From contig CM040421.1 in the NCBI GenBank assembly GCA_022702705.1, positions 5,316,090 to 5,380,089 on the forward strand: a stretch of DNA of 64,000 nt, given 5' to 3'. Every line of letters starts with the position of its first letter. Position 1 is the stretch's first letter. A program made the position numbers and the translations under genes. The notes under the pieces are model-generated. The model had not been told where the DNA came from, made no database searches, and saw only the letters and a program-made list of their open reading frames with translations. Source of the stretch: Papilionanthe hookeriana x Papilionanthe teres (Eukaryota > Streptophyta > Magnoliopsida > Asparagales > Orchidaceae). This document shows, piece by piece, positions 21,873-34,600 of the stretch.

Positions 21873-23315
21873 TAGTTTGATTTACCTCCTGAGATGTATT
21901 TATTCTATTTTTATTATTTTATTTCTAGTATGTTAGTACTGATGAGTCTGATTTTATTGTTGTTTGTTAGTGTTGATTTGTTTAATTAACTTTGTGTGGA
22001 CTTTTAATGTTTAGACTGTTTTAGAACATCTATTGTCTTATGTATTAAAGACTGAAGTATGGATGAATTTTTATTTTCTATGATAAAAGTTTGTTTCTGT
22101 TTCAGCCTGCTGTTTAGTATTCCTGAATAGTTAGTAATTTTGCATATTTTTAAAAAAAATGAAAGAATAATAATAATATATATATTTGAAAAAAATTTGT
22201 AGAAATTAACTCCTACTCTGCAAACTTTTCTATATATGCTTAATCATTTCTGTTACATACATATTAAAGCACGTGTAGAAGAAGAAATGAGTTTTTCCTT
22301 TCTACATCATCATTGTACCTAGATAAATTCCTATTTTATTCTTTCTCTCATGCTTTAGAAAATTTTATGATTCAATTTTTATACTAAAGTTGAAGTTTGG
22401 GGGAAGGGAAAACATTTTCAAATATTAAATATTACTTGTTCTCAATGTACTAATATTTTCATTAAAAAAATATTAACATAACATAAGGAATGAAAAATCT
22501 ATTTAAGATTACTTAAATTTTTGAATTTATAAATAATTTAGTAAACTTAACTAAAATTTTAATAATTTTGATTGATTTTAAGAACAAAATTATTTAACTT
22601 AAAGAATAATAAGATTAAAATTTTTCTATTTAAAGTAAAAAGAATTGTATTTTTGAAATACTAAGGAATCAAGATTATTACTTGAAAAAGAAAAAATTGA
22701 AATCATTTTTGAAAAATACTTATTAAGAATGTTATATTTATTAAGTGAAAATGTATAAGTTTTTATATATAAGTTAAGGATGGTGAAATTCAAAATCATT
22801 AACAGGCTATCCACATATAGTAATCATCACAAAATAAAAAAAATGGAGGATTGAAAAATATCCTTAAAAAAAAGAAGAAGAAAAGAGCAAAAAAAAAAAA
22901 AAAGAAATGTGAGGAGAAGCTTGAGAAAAGCCTAATCAAAAATTGGTTTCACTTGAATTATCTTATAGGAAGAAAACTAATTACATTTTTAACTTAATCT
23001 TTATGTACAAATATTTTTATTAGAAAAAATTTTCATGAAAATCTTTTTTCTTGTAAATATTCTATGTGACCTTAATATGATAAATTATAATTATTCTTGA
23101 AATAAATGAAAAATTGAAAGTTTGGTAGTTAAATATTCTTTAAATTCTTAAAATTAACCTTAATTAGTGAAATTTGGTTAATGATTTGATAAAGCTTTTA
23201 TAAAACCAAAAATTACAAGGAATCTTAAATATTTGAATTTCATTCCAAATGTTATACATTTTATATAATTAAAAGGGTTACTTATGGACAAGCAACGTTT
23301 AAGCTTGGGGGAATT
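21873..23315 (+). other. AT-rich 3' noncoding region with polypurine tract
   Basis: No protein is encoded. A GAAGTTTGGGGGAAGGG purine tract lies at 22,391-22,407 and the likely polypurine tract (AAGCTTGGGGGAATT, 23,301-23,315) directly precedes the LTR start TGATCC. A block at 22,800-22,980 (CCACATATAGTAATCATCAC, poly-A stretch, GTGAGGAGAAGCTTGAG, TGGTTTCACTTGAAT) recurs at 55,400-55,590 in the second element. Confidence 0.7.
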
Positions 23316-25074
23316 TGATCCACTTAAAAGTACCTATTTTTATGCTTTATTTATGATTCAATTCTTATGGAAATTATGCTTTAATGAAAGGTATTTTTAT
23401 GTTTTTGGATGTAGGTGATAAAAAAAGAGTTCAAGAAGGAAAAATAAGCAAAACTCAGCAAAAATAGAGCTAAAAAGCAAAGTTGCTGAAATTTTAAGCC
23501 TGGCGCCAAGGTGTTAGAATCCGGTGCCTAAGCGCCAGTTCGAGACTAAAGCAAATAAGATTTTTAACAACTTTAGGCAGTTATTTTGACAATGTTAAGG
23601 CGTTATCAGACCTTCTAGAAGACTGGAGGTTACTTCTAATACATAGGACATGTGATACAATGCATCTGGACACGGGAAAACAGTTTTAATGAGGTGTGAT
23701 CCAAAGTGAAGAGGTGCGAAGACTTGGTCACGGACTCCGGCGCCTAGGCGCCAGATTCCGACGCCTAGGCGCCACAGTTACTTTCTAGAAAATACATTGT
23801 ATTTAGATGAATTTTGAAGAGATGCCTTAAGCAACCCTTGGTCATTTTTTAAGCTCTATAAATAGGTGTCAATTCTACAGATAAAAGGGCCCCAAGCACC
23901 CTAAAGTTATCTCATGTTTAAAAATAATTTTAGGGAGCCACCTTCTTAAGTATTTAGTGAGTTTATTTTAGTTATTTTGAGTGTTACTACTCAATTCCTT
24001 GAGTAGTAAGTGTGAGTTTGCAAGTGTTGTTGCTGTTGAAGTCTTGTACCTTACATTGGAGTCAGTAGGAGTCAGCGAATCACTTGAAAGAACATTCCAG
24101 ATAAGTATTTAGAACTTGGTTCAAAGTTTTATAAATATGTTTTGTTGTGTTAATTCAATGTGTTCTGAGTAGTTAGTTTTCTTTCTCCTTTTAACTATGA
24201 AGAGATAATAAGATAATTTAATTTTGTTAGAGAACTTAAACTTAAATTTTATAAAAATTTTGATGATATTAATACCTGATCTTAATTTACTTTTTAAACT
24301 GGCCATTTAAATTGTTAAAACCTGTTGAAGAATTTTGAGACCTATCCGGAGATGAGTTCTTAACTAGTAGATATCACATGAATCCTTGGGTAATCGAAGG
24401 CTATATGCGGGTTATTCAAGGTGAAGTGCAAATAAATTGGGAGATATTGTTTATTGAGCGTATAATTGATTAGTTTTTAGAGTGACAGACTAAATTCTAA
24501 TAATTTGGTTTATAGAAAGGGAACGGGTCACTACTAGGGCCGACCATAGCCACCCTTAGACATCTAGAAGTGTGAGCCAAGATTAACCCATTCTACTAGT
24601 AATACATCCTGAACTGATCTATAGATTAGCCAATATTCTTTATACTATCGAGTGAAGGTAAAGAATAGGAATGCTTCTATTTGGCGCAATACCATAATTT
24701 CAAGTTCTCAATGAATGATAATTATTCTAAAAAATCTTGGATTAGTTGAAAAAGGAGAAAGTTTTTTTTTTATACTTGCATTAACAATTTACTTTATTGT
24801 TGTTTATTTGCATTTAGTAGAAATTTAATTAAACTTAAAAATATGAATTTTGAAAAGAAATAAAAATAATAATTACTTTTAATTTGAAAATCTAATATAT
24901 TTCTTAAAATTAATTTTCACTTAATCTTCCCTGTGGGATCGATAACCAGGACTCCAATAGAGCCCTGTATTGCTTGAAACGATACGTATACTTGCGTTTG
25001 AAATTGTGACTTTTACAAAAATTATTATAAATATTTAAATATAAATTCATAAATTCTTGCATAAGTAAAGGTCA
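23316..25074 (+). mobile_element. 3' LTR of the gag-pol element (+)
   Basis: The LTR runs from TGATCCACTTAAAAG at 23,316, preceded by the polypurine tract, to AAAGGTCA at 25,074 (1,759 bp). It closely parallels 10,240-11,985 and 14,318-15,254. Landmarks in order are GGCGCCTAGGCGCC (23,739-23,752), TTCTAGAA (23,613 and 23,783), TATAAATA (23,857-23,864), a long AT-rich middle, and the GATACGTATACTTGCG tail. X-family DNA follows at once, just as after 15,254. Confidence 0.85.
23739..23864 (+). promoter_or_regulatory. LTR promoter module: GGCGCC palindrome, TTCTAGAA, TATAAATA
   Basis: GGCGCCTAGGCGCC at 23,739-23,752 and a near copy at 23,760-23,774 are followed by TTCTAGAA (23,783-23,790) and CTCTATAAATAGG (23,855-23,867). 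The distance from TTCTAGAA to the TATA box is 66 bp, compared with 56 bp at 10,685 and 67 bp on the minus strand at 42,609. This is the likely transcription control region of the LTR. Confidence 0.6.
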
Positions 25075-26989
25075 GGCGGTTCAAAAGCCTTTAGGATTAG
25101 GAGCTTTTTGCGTTTCCTTGACAAACCTAAGAAAAATAACATATCCCCCTTTAGCCAAAAACCCAAAATATGGGATTGTAGTAATCCTGCGATTGGTTTG
25201 GGGGTTCCATTTGTTGTATGGGTCGGATGGAACCCTTAATTGGTTTACAGAACGAAGATCGTTGTGATTCTTCTTTCCCCTAGGCTGGGAAAGTTTCGAC
25301 TATGAAGAGATCTTTCATCTCATGAAGGGTTCTCTTCATCAAAGAAGCTCTCTCTCATATTTGCCAAGTGTGACTACCCAGAAGTGGTGATCTTCCGTCC
25401 GATACGATGTCGTCGCACCTCCGTCGGTACGTGTCATTTGATTTACATTTTCTATTGTTATGGAGTCGCCAAATTGTTCTTCCTTTTCCCTCTTCTTTGA
25501 ATGATTTCTTTTATTAGCTAATTTCGGTGAACAAAGAAATGATAAATTGGAGAAATATGTTGGGAAATAATAAGGAATAAACAAAAGAAGTGTGGAAAAC
25601 TCTTTGTAAGAATAAGCCTTCTATAAGATTTTTGAGGCATGCGTTACAGATGGAGTTAACTCAATGTGCTTTAAAATGAGCCTACGAAGAAACCTTACGA
25701 AGACTAAATACCAAAGACTTATGATTCTCATTCTCCTATGAAGGTAAGCTGTCATAGTTAATTACATCTTAAGTAATTGAATTACTTAAAAAACTCCCGA
25801 TTAAGGTTATTATTTATTCTTAAAAAAAGTTTATGTGTTAAAAACACGGAGAGAAACTTCAACATGTTGTCCCTAAGTGAAGCAAGATTTTATGAATAAC
25901 AAACTATCCTATGGTTTGTGTTTAGTTGAAGTTCGTTCATTGCTTCGAGTTTTGAATGTTCGTCCCTGCAAAACAGAACTAGCACATTCTAAAAACATGT
26001 AAAATAAATCTAGGATAGCTTCTAACTTTTTTCTTCGACAGCCCTGCAAAATTAGCAGAAAAAACATTCTTCTTTTGTATGTTTAATTTTTTTTATATTT
26101 GTTAATTTTAATTTTTTAGACAACCTGATCAAGATGCTTTTAGCTTCATTGTCCTGGGGTCTTCGGGTACTCGAGTCTACTTATCTGAGAAGGTGATAAA
26201 ATCTACTCTGACTCAAAGATTCTTGTCAGCAATAGATTGCATCATCCAAGAGATCTTTGTCAACCCAAATGCAAGGGTTTAAATTGTGCTCGGTAATCTT
26301 TTTTCATTAAAGATTTCATTTAAGTTTTAATGTATTTTTTGAATTTTAGATGTTGAAGACTTATTGACCAATTAAATTTATATTCTGTTTTTGTATTTTT
26401 ATTTTAGTCTTTTGGTAGGGTTTACATTTTGTATATAGTTTATTAGCAACCAAGGGTTTCCTTCTAAACCAATTTTTCAAAACTAGTTGCAAATTTTTGT
26501 TTAATTTTAAGTTTTAATGAGTTTTAAAGTGATTTATATGTCATTTCATACTTCAGTCAAGAGTGTTTCAATTAAGGTTAAGTGTTTCTCAATTTCTCCA
26601 AGTAAGAAATACGTTTAATCCATATTGGGTGTTTTAATAATCTGAATTCAACCTTCTCCCGGTTAAGATCAACTTCTGCTCACTAGGATTGACCCAAACT
26701 AAAGAAAGTTGCTTGAAGGATTTAAGTTCAAACCACCTTAAATTTAGGTGAAAGTCTAAAACGATTTAAGCTTGAATCGTTCTTTAAATCTGAAAGAGAC
26801 TTAAATCAACCCTAGACTTGAAATTGAGAAGATAACCTGAGTTAGATCATGCCACTCAAATAATTGAATTGTATTAACTTGAGTTAGGTTTTATTAATTT
26901 TATAATTCAATATGAGTATGATTTCCATGCACATATAGAGTTAAATTTAGAACGGCTCTGTATTGGACTAGATCCAAATGTCTTGTTGG

Positions 26990-28620
26990 AGTTGATTTAG
27001 GTCTAAGGTCAACTAAATCAAAAATCTAACCTGGGTTAGAGTTACCAATTAAGTTTGTTGTCATATGAACCTAATTAGTTGATGGTCTAGAGATTAAACC
27101 TAAAGGCTAGGACTATGTCTAAGGTCACATGTTAAGTCCAAGTAAATTGAACTTGTGGCTTGACTTAAGTTCAAAGGTTGAACCTGAGGGTTGAATTTAG
27201 TTCAATTCTTATGTTCGATTTGGGTTGAACCTAAAGTATCAAACTGTATGTTGGATCTGAGTTAATTTTGATCCAATATAAGAATTAGGTTCAAGTTGGG
27301 TTGAACCTGAAGTTTAAAAATTTAGTTAAACCTAATTTAAGTAACGTTTAAAAGATTAATTTAAGTCTAATAGGATTTAGACCTAATCAAGGTTTAGGTG
27401 GATTAAACCCAATTTAAGTAAGGCTTAAAAGCTTAATTAGGTCTAATTTAGATTAGACATAATTAGGGTTTAGCTGATTAAGCTAAATTTAAGTAAGGCT
27501 TAAAGGTTTAATTAGGTTTGATTGAGGTTAGACATAGTTAGAGTTTAATTTTACTTAAGCCTATACAGATAAGGCTTAAAAGATTAATTAGTTATGATTT
27601 AGGTTAGACCTAGTTAGGGCTTAGGTTTAATTAAGCCTAATTTAGATAAGACTTAAAGGATTAATTATGTCTGATTTGTGTTTGACTTAATTGGGTTTAG
27701 GTTTAATTAAGCCTAATTTAGATAAGGCTTAAAGGATTAATAAGGTATGATTTGGGTTAGACCTACTTATAGTTTAAGTTTAATTAAGCCTAATTAGATA
27801 AGGCTTAAAGGATTAATTAGGTCTGATTTGGGTTAGACCTAATTAGGGTTTAGGCTTAATTAAGCATAAGTTAAAGAAAGCATAAAGGATTAATTAGCTC
27901 TGATTTGGGTTAGACTTAATTAGGGTTTAAATTTAATTAAGCCTGAGTCAGATAAGGCTTAGAGAATTAGTTAGATCTGATTTTGGTTAGACTTAATTAG
28001 GATTTATGTTTTATTAAGCCTAATTTAGATAAAGCTTAAATGATTAATTATATCTGATTTGGGTTAGACCTAATTAGGGTTTAAGTTTAATTAAGACTAA
28101 TTTTGATAATGCTTAAATGATTAATTAGGTCTGATTTGATTTATACCTAATTATGGTTTAGGTTTGATTAAGCATAATTTAAGTAAGTCTTAAAGGATTA
28201 ATTAAGTCTAATTTAGGTTAAAACTAATTAGGGTTTAAATTTAATTAAGCATAATTTAGATAAGGCTTAAAGGATTAATTATGTTTGATTTGGGTTAGAA
28301 CAAATTAGGGTTTAGTCTGATTAAGCTTAATTTAAGTAAGGTTTAAAGAATTAATTAGTTCTAATTTAGGTTAGATCTAATTAGGGTTTAACATATGATT
28401 TAAGCCTAATTTGAGTAAGGCTTAAGATTTTAATTAGGTCTAATAAGGTTTAGACCTAATTAGAGTTTAAAATGTAATTAAGTCTAATTTAAGTAAGGCT
28501 TAAAGGACTAATTATGTCTTTAGACTTAATTAGAGTTTAAAATATGATTTAATCCTAATTAAGTAAGTCCTAAGCATTTAATTAGGTCTAATAGGGTTTA
28601 GACCTAATTAGAGTATAAAA
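26990..28620 (+). repeat. Tandem array, about 76-bp units, two small inverted repeats per unit
   Basis: About 20 units follow each other with a period near 76 bp. A typical unit has AGGTCTGATTTGGGTTAGAC then CT (stem AGGTCT/AGACCT), TAATTAGGGTTTAGG, then TAAGCCTAATTTAGATAAGG with CTTA (stem TAAGCCT/AGGCTTA), then AAGGATTAATT. Both stems are recognisable in most copies despite point changes. The words are related to those of the X1 array. Confidence 0.85.
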
Positions 28621-29439
28621 GTGGTTAGAATTCACCATTTTGAGATCTAAGAAAATAGGCCTCATTTCCTAATGTTAAGTCAAGTCCAAGATGGTTGGAC
28701 CTCACCCTTTAGGAATAGGTCAAGTCCAAGGTAGTTGGACTTAGCTCTCAAGGTTAGGTCAAGTCTAAAGTGGTTGGACTTTACCTCTTATGGTTTAAGT
28801 TGGCTAAACCCTAGGTTTGAAGTGTGTGTATGTGTGATCAAGGAGATAACCATTATATTAACCTCTAATGATAGGGAATTAAAGTTTAATCACATGGTTA
28901 CAACTAAGTTTGAGATGATTTGGGGTAAAATGTAATTTTTAATTTTACATTTTTATTCCCTTAAATTTCTAAAATTTTCATTAAAAACATTTAGGGAATA
29001 ATAATTATCATTTTAGGCTCAAGGTCATCACCCTAAATTTTTCATAACCAATTTCAATTTTTAATTTCCAATTTTCTAACTTTTATAATTATGTTTGAAA
29101 ATAATTACAAAATCTGGTTGGGCATCTTCACTTTAGGGATTCTTCTTGACCATGGAAACATCAAGAGACGTATCTGAGGATGGAAGGAACATCCTCTGTA
29201 AATTTCATATATTTTAAGATTTTATTTAATTTCTAATAATTTAAATACTTCATATAGAATTTAATTAATTAAAAATTTAATATAAATCAATTATTGTCAA
29301 TTTTGTTTTTCTTATTTTCTCCTTGATTTATAGAGTTTAAGTATGTTTTCCTTTTATTTTTGTGATTTTTCTAAGCAGAGATATCATTTTTTGAAGTTTA
29401 TTTGATTTTTGTGGATTTATTTAATTAAAAATTTCCAAC

Positions 29440-29840
29440 TTTTCTACATATCCGACACAGCACTGACTGGATCCTTAGAGTCGTCGAAGCGCTGCTCAAC
29501 AGCCTCTTATTCACAGAGCTTTACACATAAGTACTGAGGTGTTTTGCGCTTTAAAATCCTTCATATAAATGGTTCCACTGTTCTACTTAATCGCGGTCGT
29601 CCATTTCTGATACATGTAAATGGGCGACATCTGTTCATCATCCCTGCGGGTAGATTAAGTTAGAGCCATTCACATTTAAATCATAAGATAACCCTGGATT
29701 CTCGGCCAAATTCCATGATTTTGTTCCTATGCTTTATCTTGCTTATGGGAACATATATATATGGCTAGTTTATCATGGTTTAACAATTTTCTTCATAAAA
29801 GACCAAACCCGAGGCTATTATTAGGGTTTGCAGTGCATAC
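29440..29840 (+). promoter_or_regulatory. GC-rich promoter-like block of X2
   Basis: Counterpart of 3,340-3,700 and 35,380-35,740. It begins after CTACATATCCGACACAGCAC and has TGATACATG (29,608), TCATCATCC (29,636) and an ACATATATATATGGC TATA-like word (29,751-29,765). The following text, CATAAAAGACCAAACCCGAGG, also matches X1 at 3,685-3,704. Confidence 0.5.
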
Positions 29841-31579
29841 CTGGCCTCAAGGCGTTTAGCCTTTATTGGGTTTGATGTAAGTGTTCACCTTAAACTCTCG
29901 AAGCTTGCCCTTAATTCAATTTTAGTTAAAACCAGGCCTATGTATGTCCTTGGTGAAACGGTGGCTCGGTTTCAACTTGGAGTAGGTTAGGACCCTCAGG
30001 ATGGCTCAATTTTGCTTGGAAATGTCTTCGTTGAGCTTGGGAAAGCTTTTGGAAGCATTATATTGAAGTTTCGAAGGAGTTGATGTTCAACCCAAAAAAT
30101 GTCCTGGGGTTGTGGTGGAAAATTACAGTTCTTCAGTGAGTTTGAGTGGCTGAAGCTATGGGGGATCAATTGCTTAAGGGATGAGGAGTCATTCCTATGT
30201 TGAGTGCGACAGAGTTTGGAGCATGTTTGTGAAGTTAGGTTGTGTGTAAAGGATTGGGGCTTTAAATAGCCATTAGAGGCCATGGAAGAGCTTGACATTC
30301 ATTGGAAGAAGAGGATATCTGCTCAAAGAATCTTGAAGGATAAAAATTTGGCCATGGATAGTCAAGCTTTACATTCCCCATGGTATGCTTATCATGAGTC
30401 CAAGCATGGAGAGGAAGGTGGCATGAATGGATTGTGAGCTCATTGGAGGGGCGGAGAAGCGGATGGAAAGACTCGGAATTGAGCTAGCTTGACCCTTGAA
30501 TTTGGTCCAATAAGTTGAGGGATGGAAGCCACCTAAGATGCCACATATTCCCTTTCTTTATCATGACTTGGAAAAGGTCAAAAATCGAAGCTTAATGAGT
30601 TTTTAAGAGGTTTCTTATGTCATAAGTGATTGGGTCATGGGTGATCTAATGAAGATGGTCCAAGAAAATCATGGGCGTGGCCCTCATTGATGGGCTTTGG
30701 TTTCCATGCACGGGCTTGGGCTAAGCCTTCCATGAAATGGATTAATTAATTAATTAGTTAGTTAAATCAACGATTTAACCATGTAATCATAAGTTTGACC
30801 ATATGGACACATTTGGGCATGAAAATGGTCATGAGGTGTTGAGTTGTCCATATGGCCATTATATGGGCCATATGAAGTTAGATTGATCATATGGCCAAAA
30901 TGTTGACCATGTGGCCCAACATAGGGTTTTGGTTTGATCATATGGTCAATGAGGTGACCATAGGATCCTTCATTGACCCAAATAGTCAAATAGTCAATGT
31001 GGAGTCCATTTGGTGTATGATGGTCAATTTGGTCAATTTTGGTCCTAATTAGGATTTGTTATCATTGGTCTGACCAGTCTAGGTTTTCAATAAATTTTGA
31101 TGTCAACAGATGCATATTTAGGGTGTATGGTTTTTAGGATTTGGGACCTCTCGTGAGGCCAAGGATCAATGTTGATAGATACCTCTCCCTAAGATAAATT
31201 TTATAATCTTATTGATTTCTAGGACTTCTAGAAAGTTTTTTTAGGGGTCCTGAATTAGTCCAGGTTACTCAGTGCATGTCTTATCCATAGATGTCAGCTC
31301 AGGGAGAACCTTTACAAAAGTGAGGTCAACACCAAGTTGACAAGAGATGAGCTTCTTATCAACTTAGACAATAAGCATAAAATGGATAATAGTTTTTACA
31401 TCTCACCATACAACCTTAGGATCTCGTAAGGTCGTTAGGGCAAGCACGATTTGTCATTATACCCAATTGGGTAATAATTTTTGCATGTGCTTCATTTTGT
31501 ATCATGTTGTCGGTCGCCAAATTAGAAATTGTCGGTCGCCGGAATAAGAATATAGTCGCCTGGTTTAAAGTAGATTTAA

Positions 31580-31582
<3 letters not shown>

Positions 31583-31620
<38 letters not shown>

Positions 31621-31624
31621 TATA
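31583..31624. repeat. TA dinucleotide microsatellite
   Basis: About 16 uninterrupted TA units (31,583-31,614) followed by a short imperfect extension. A similar TA tract lies in the equivalent place of X5 (53,351-53,370), so it belongs to the family rather than being a chance insertion. Confidence 0.9.
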
Positions 31625-34600
31625 ATTTTGGAAAGTATTGTTTTAATTTTTGAAAATATGAGACCAAACCGATCCCATATCCTTAATAGTTTAAATAAAT
31701 GAATCATACACCGCAAGCCATGCACCTATCCCAAAGGGTAGACACATTACCTGATAGTGAGGCTCGATTGAATAAACTAATAGATTTATGACATCTATTT
31801 GATCTGCGAACCAATTTTATGTTGATCGACAAGTTCTCCTACCTAATACAAGAGAATTTAGCAGGGTTTATATTACATGGGTTCTAAATTTCTCTATAAA
31901 GGCAAGCCCTTATAGTTAATTACATCTTAAATAGTCAAAGTCACTTAAGAAAACTCTCAATAAAGATCAGTGGTTTTGCTCTCATGATTTTCAAAGTTTA
32001 AGGCATTCAAGGATGGACCTGGAGAATATATAATGGGAATAGATCAAATAGGAACAATTATTATTAAATCCAAATGAAAGAGATGTAGGGGATGTCGCGG
32101 ATCCAGAGGAAATCCCTGGTGATTTCCTAAATTATCCTATTGTTGGGCTTCAGTTTTGAAGATAAAATTATTTAATGTTTCATCCTGCCAGTTTTTTTAG
32201 GTATGGTTTACATCTGCATGACACTAATCATTCATATAGCCTGAAAGATAAGAGGATTTATGTCGTACTGAATGACAACCTTGGAATCCTAAGATGAGTT
32301 AGGGCTTATATTACACAAGGTACAAAGACCTAAAAAGATAAAGTGAGGGTTTATATTGCACTTGGCAAACTATCTCGAAGTCCTATGACTTGTTGTATAT
32401 TTCTAAAGAAGGTTTGCTGTTGTAGAGTTGTTCGCTTCCTCGTCGTGTTGCACACTGTATATGCTCCAAGCTCCTAGTTGCAGCAAGTTCAGTATTAGAA
32501 ATGTCAAATTGTAGAGATGAGAAAAGTTTCGTATTCTAGAGTTTAAGTTTTTTTTTGATGTCATTAGGTGTCTTAATTAAGGGGGAAATATTTAAGTTGG
32601 TTATAACAACACCGGTTAGGATCCCACGGTTTTCTCGTTAGTCTAAATGAATTTGCTAAACTCAAATGAATAAGTTTCATTATTTCATTTGGACGGTGAG
32701 AAATCTCGATAGCAACTGTAAGTTACCTCCTCCGAGGGATTCCCGATAATCCGATATAGATGTTTTAATTCAATTACAATTGTTGTTTTGTTGTTTTGCT
32801 TGTAATTAAATTTTGAGTTGTTTTATATTTTGATTGTTGTGGAGATGAGTTTGATTTTTTTGTTCATTTTGATTTGGTTTGTGGCTATCCTAAAAGTTCT
32901 AGTTTTGACATGCAAGTTTGGTTTTATTGTTTTAATAATTATCACAAGTATGACATGCAGGAAAAGGTAGAACATTTAAATAAAGCAGTGTAAATTGAAA
33001 TAACATAAATGTGTACCTGATAGTCTTCGAGTACATCTGCTGAAGCATTTTAAAGCAGGTATAAAAGTAGCAATTGAAATTCAATAGTTTAAATTCAGCA
33101 ACGGGAATCTATTTCATAACTTGGTGGGTCCCTAAAGTATGTTGACAATGATTTTCTTGATCAAAGAACAATGAAATCCAATTATTCTTCTAAAATGTCC
33201 CATTAGATTGAGGAAGTGCTCGGGGCATAACTCTGAACATCTTTTCAAAACTCTTGGGATCATTTCGAGCTCATTTAGTTTCATTTTTTAGTTCAATTAA
33301 CCACCCACGTTCAATTAGGATTTATTAATAATGTTTTAATTCTTGCTCAGTTAACTTAGATGTTTTAATTATCCCTTGAATGAGGTAACATTCATTTGAA
33401 ATTTCGTTTATGAGTTATGTGAGTGAAAGCTTTTAAGGGCAAATTGAATTATTGGGAAACTTAGCCAATTTAATTAAGGTTGGGCTAGTTATGTTTTAAA
33501 AAATGTTTGTATATGAATGTGTTTTCTTTTCTAAGTCTCATTAATTAAAGTTTTGGTTCAGCTTAGTTCACTATCTAGCCCTTAAGCTTTTATGGGTAGA
33601 TTTGTAATTTAAAGTGAATATTTGTTTAAGTGACATTCGATCTTTATTGAAGATTTCATTATGATCAAACATTGATTAAAGGTTTTAAATTAGTGAGTTA
33701 AAATCTTCATAGATCAAAACCTCTTACTTTAGGATCATCAAATTTGATTAACTTCCAAATTTTAATAATTTAAGCAATTACAATTTTACTCTTAATGCGG
33801 AAAAGTGGTAAATTAGTTTCTACCTCTTAGTCCCTTATATTTTAATCATCTAACAATGTCAATTAAGATTATTCATTGCCCATTTACCCTTTAGTTAGGC
33901 CTAAATATTAATTAACGCTTGAATCTCATAATTATCATTTTGCTCTTTAAGGCTTATCACTTCATAATTATTTAAATATAACTCAAATGACTTTAAATTT
34001 TTCATATTACCCCACTCATGGGTCAATTAAAGTATCAGAGAGAAAATGTAATTCTCTCATTTTTACTTTATTTTTTATAATTATTATAATTCAAAATAGG
34101 GTATTTTCCATGTTAATTCAATAACTTAACCATGATAAAAGATATGTCCTTAAGAAAATTGTTTGTTGGAGGTTCATCTGGGTCAGAGAAAATTTTAAAC
34201 CAATTTTTATAACTTTTTGAGTTTTAGTTTAATTATTATAATTATTTGTTGATTTTGAGTATTAATTAAATATAAAATTTTACTTAAGTTGAAAATTAAT
34301 TTTTATATTTTTCCTAAATCCCTCTAAGTTTAAGAAATCAAAAGAAACAAATTTCATATTTTTTTATTTTTTTTATTTATTGGAATAATTTTAATGCAAA
34401 ATTAAGGAAAATTCATTTTAAGTGTTTAAAAAATTATTTTAAGCCTTTTAAAATTTATAATTTTATTCTTAAAATTGAGAAAAATATTCTAATTGTTTCT
34501 AAGTGATTAGGGAGATATTTGGAACATTTTTGTGTATTTTAATAATTTTTATGGCTTTTATGATTATTTTTAAAATTATTTAAATTATTTAATAATTAAG

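Larger units (their letters stand above)
25075..31490 (+). mobile_element. X family copy X2, non-coding
   Basis: X2 is the least interrupted copy of its subtype. Order: start module with a GGAGTCGCCAAATTG word (25,464) and a TTAATTACATCTTAAG word (about 25,759); exon-like frame (26,120-26,282); mini-hairpin (26,229-26,240); tandem array with paired inverted repeats (about 26,990-28,620); AT-rich stretch (28,930-29,440); GC-rich block and TATATATAT box (29,440-29,840); 3' section with many CCATATGG words near 30,780-30,990; end near AGTGAGGTCAACA (31,320). No gene is supported. GGAGTCGCCA-type words are common in plant Tat/Ogre-like elements from memory, so a Tat-type large derivative is one possibility. 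Confidence 0.55.

Noticed and set aside
27400..28600. TTTAGGG-like words suggesting interstitial telomere repeats
   Set aside because: AATTAGGGTTTAG occurs once per 76-bp unit and never as a contiguous TTTAGGG run.
26990..28620. Regular direct repeats resembling a CRISPR array
   Set aside because: Units are degenerate and contiguous without unique spacers, and the genome is a plant's.
30780..30990. Many CCATATGG words, considered as MADS-box CArG sites
   Set aside because: The CArG core needs six A/T between CC and GG; these have four. The tract looks like low-complexity X2 sequence.
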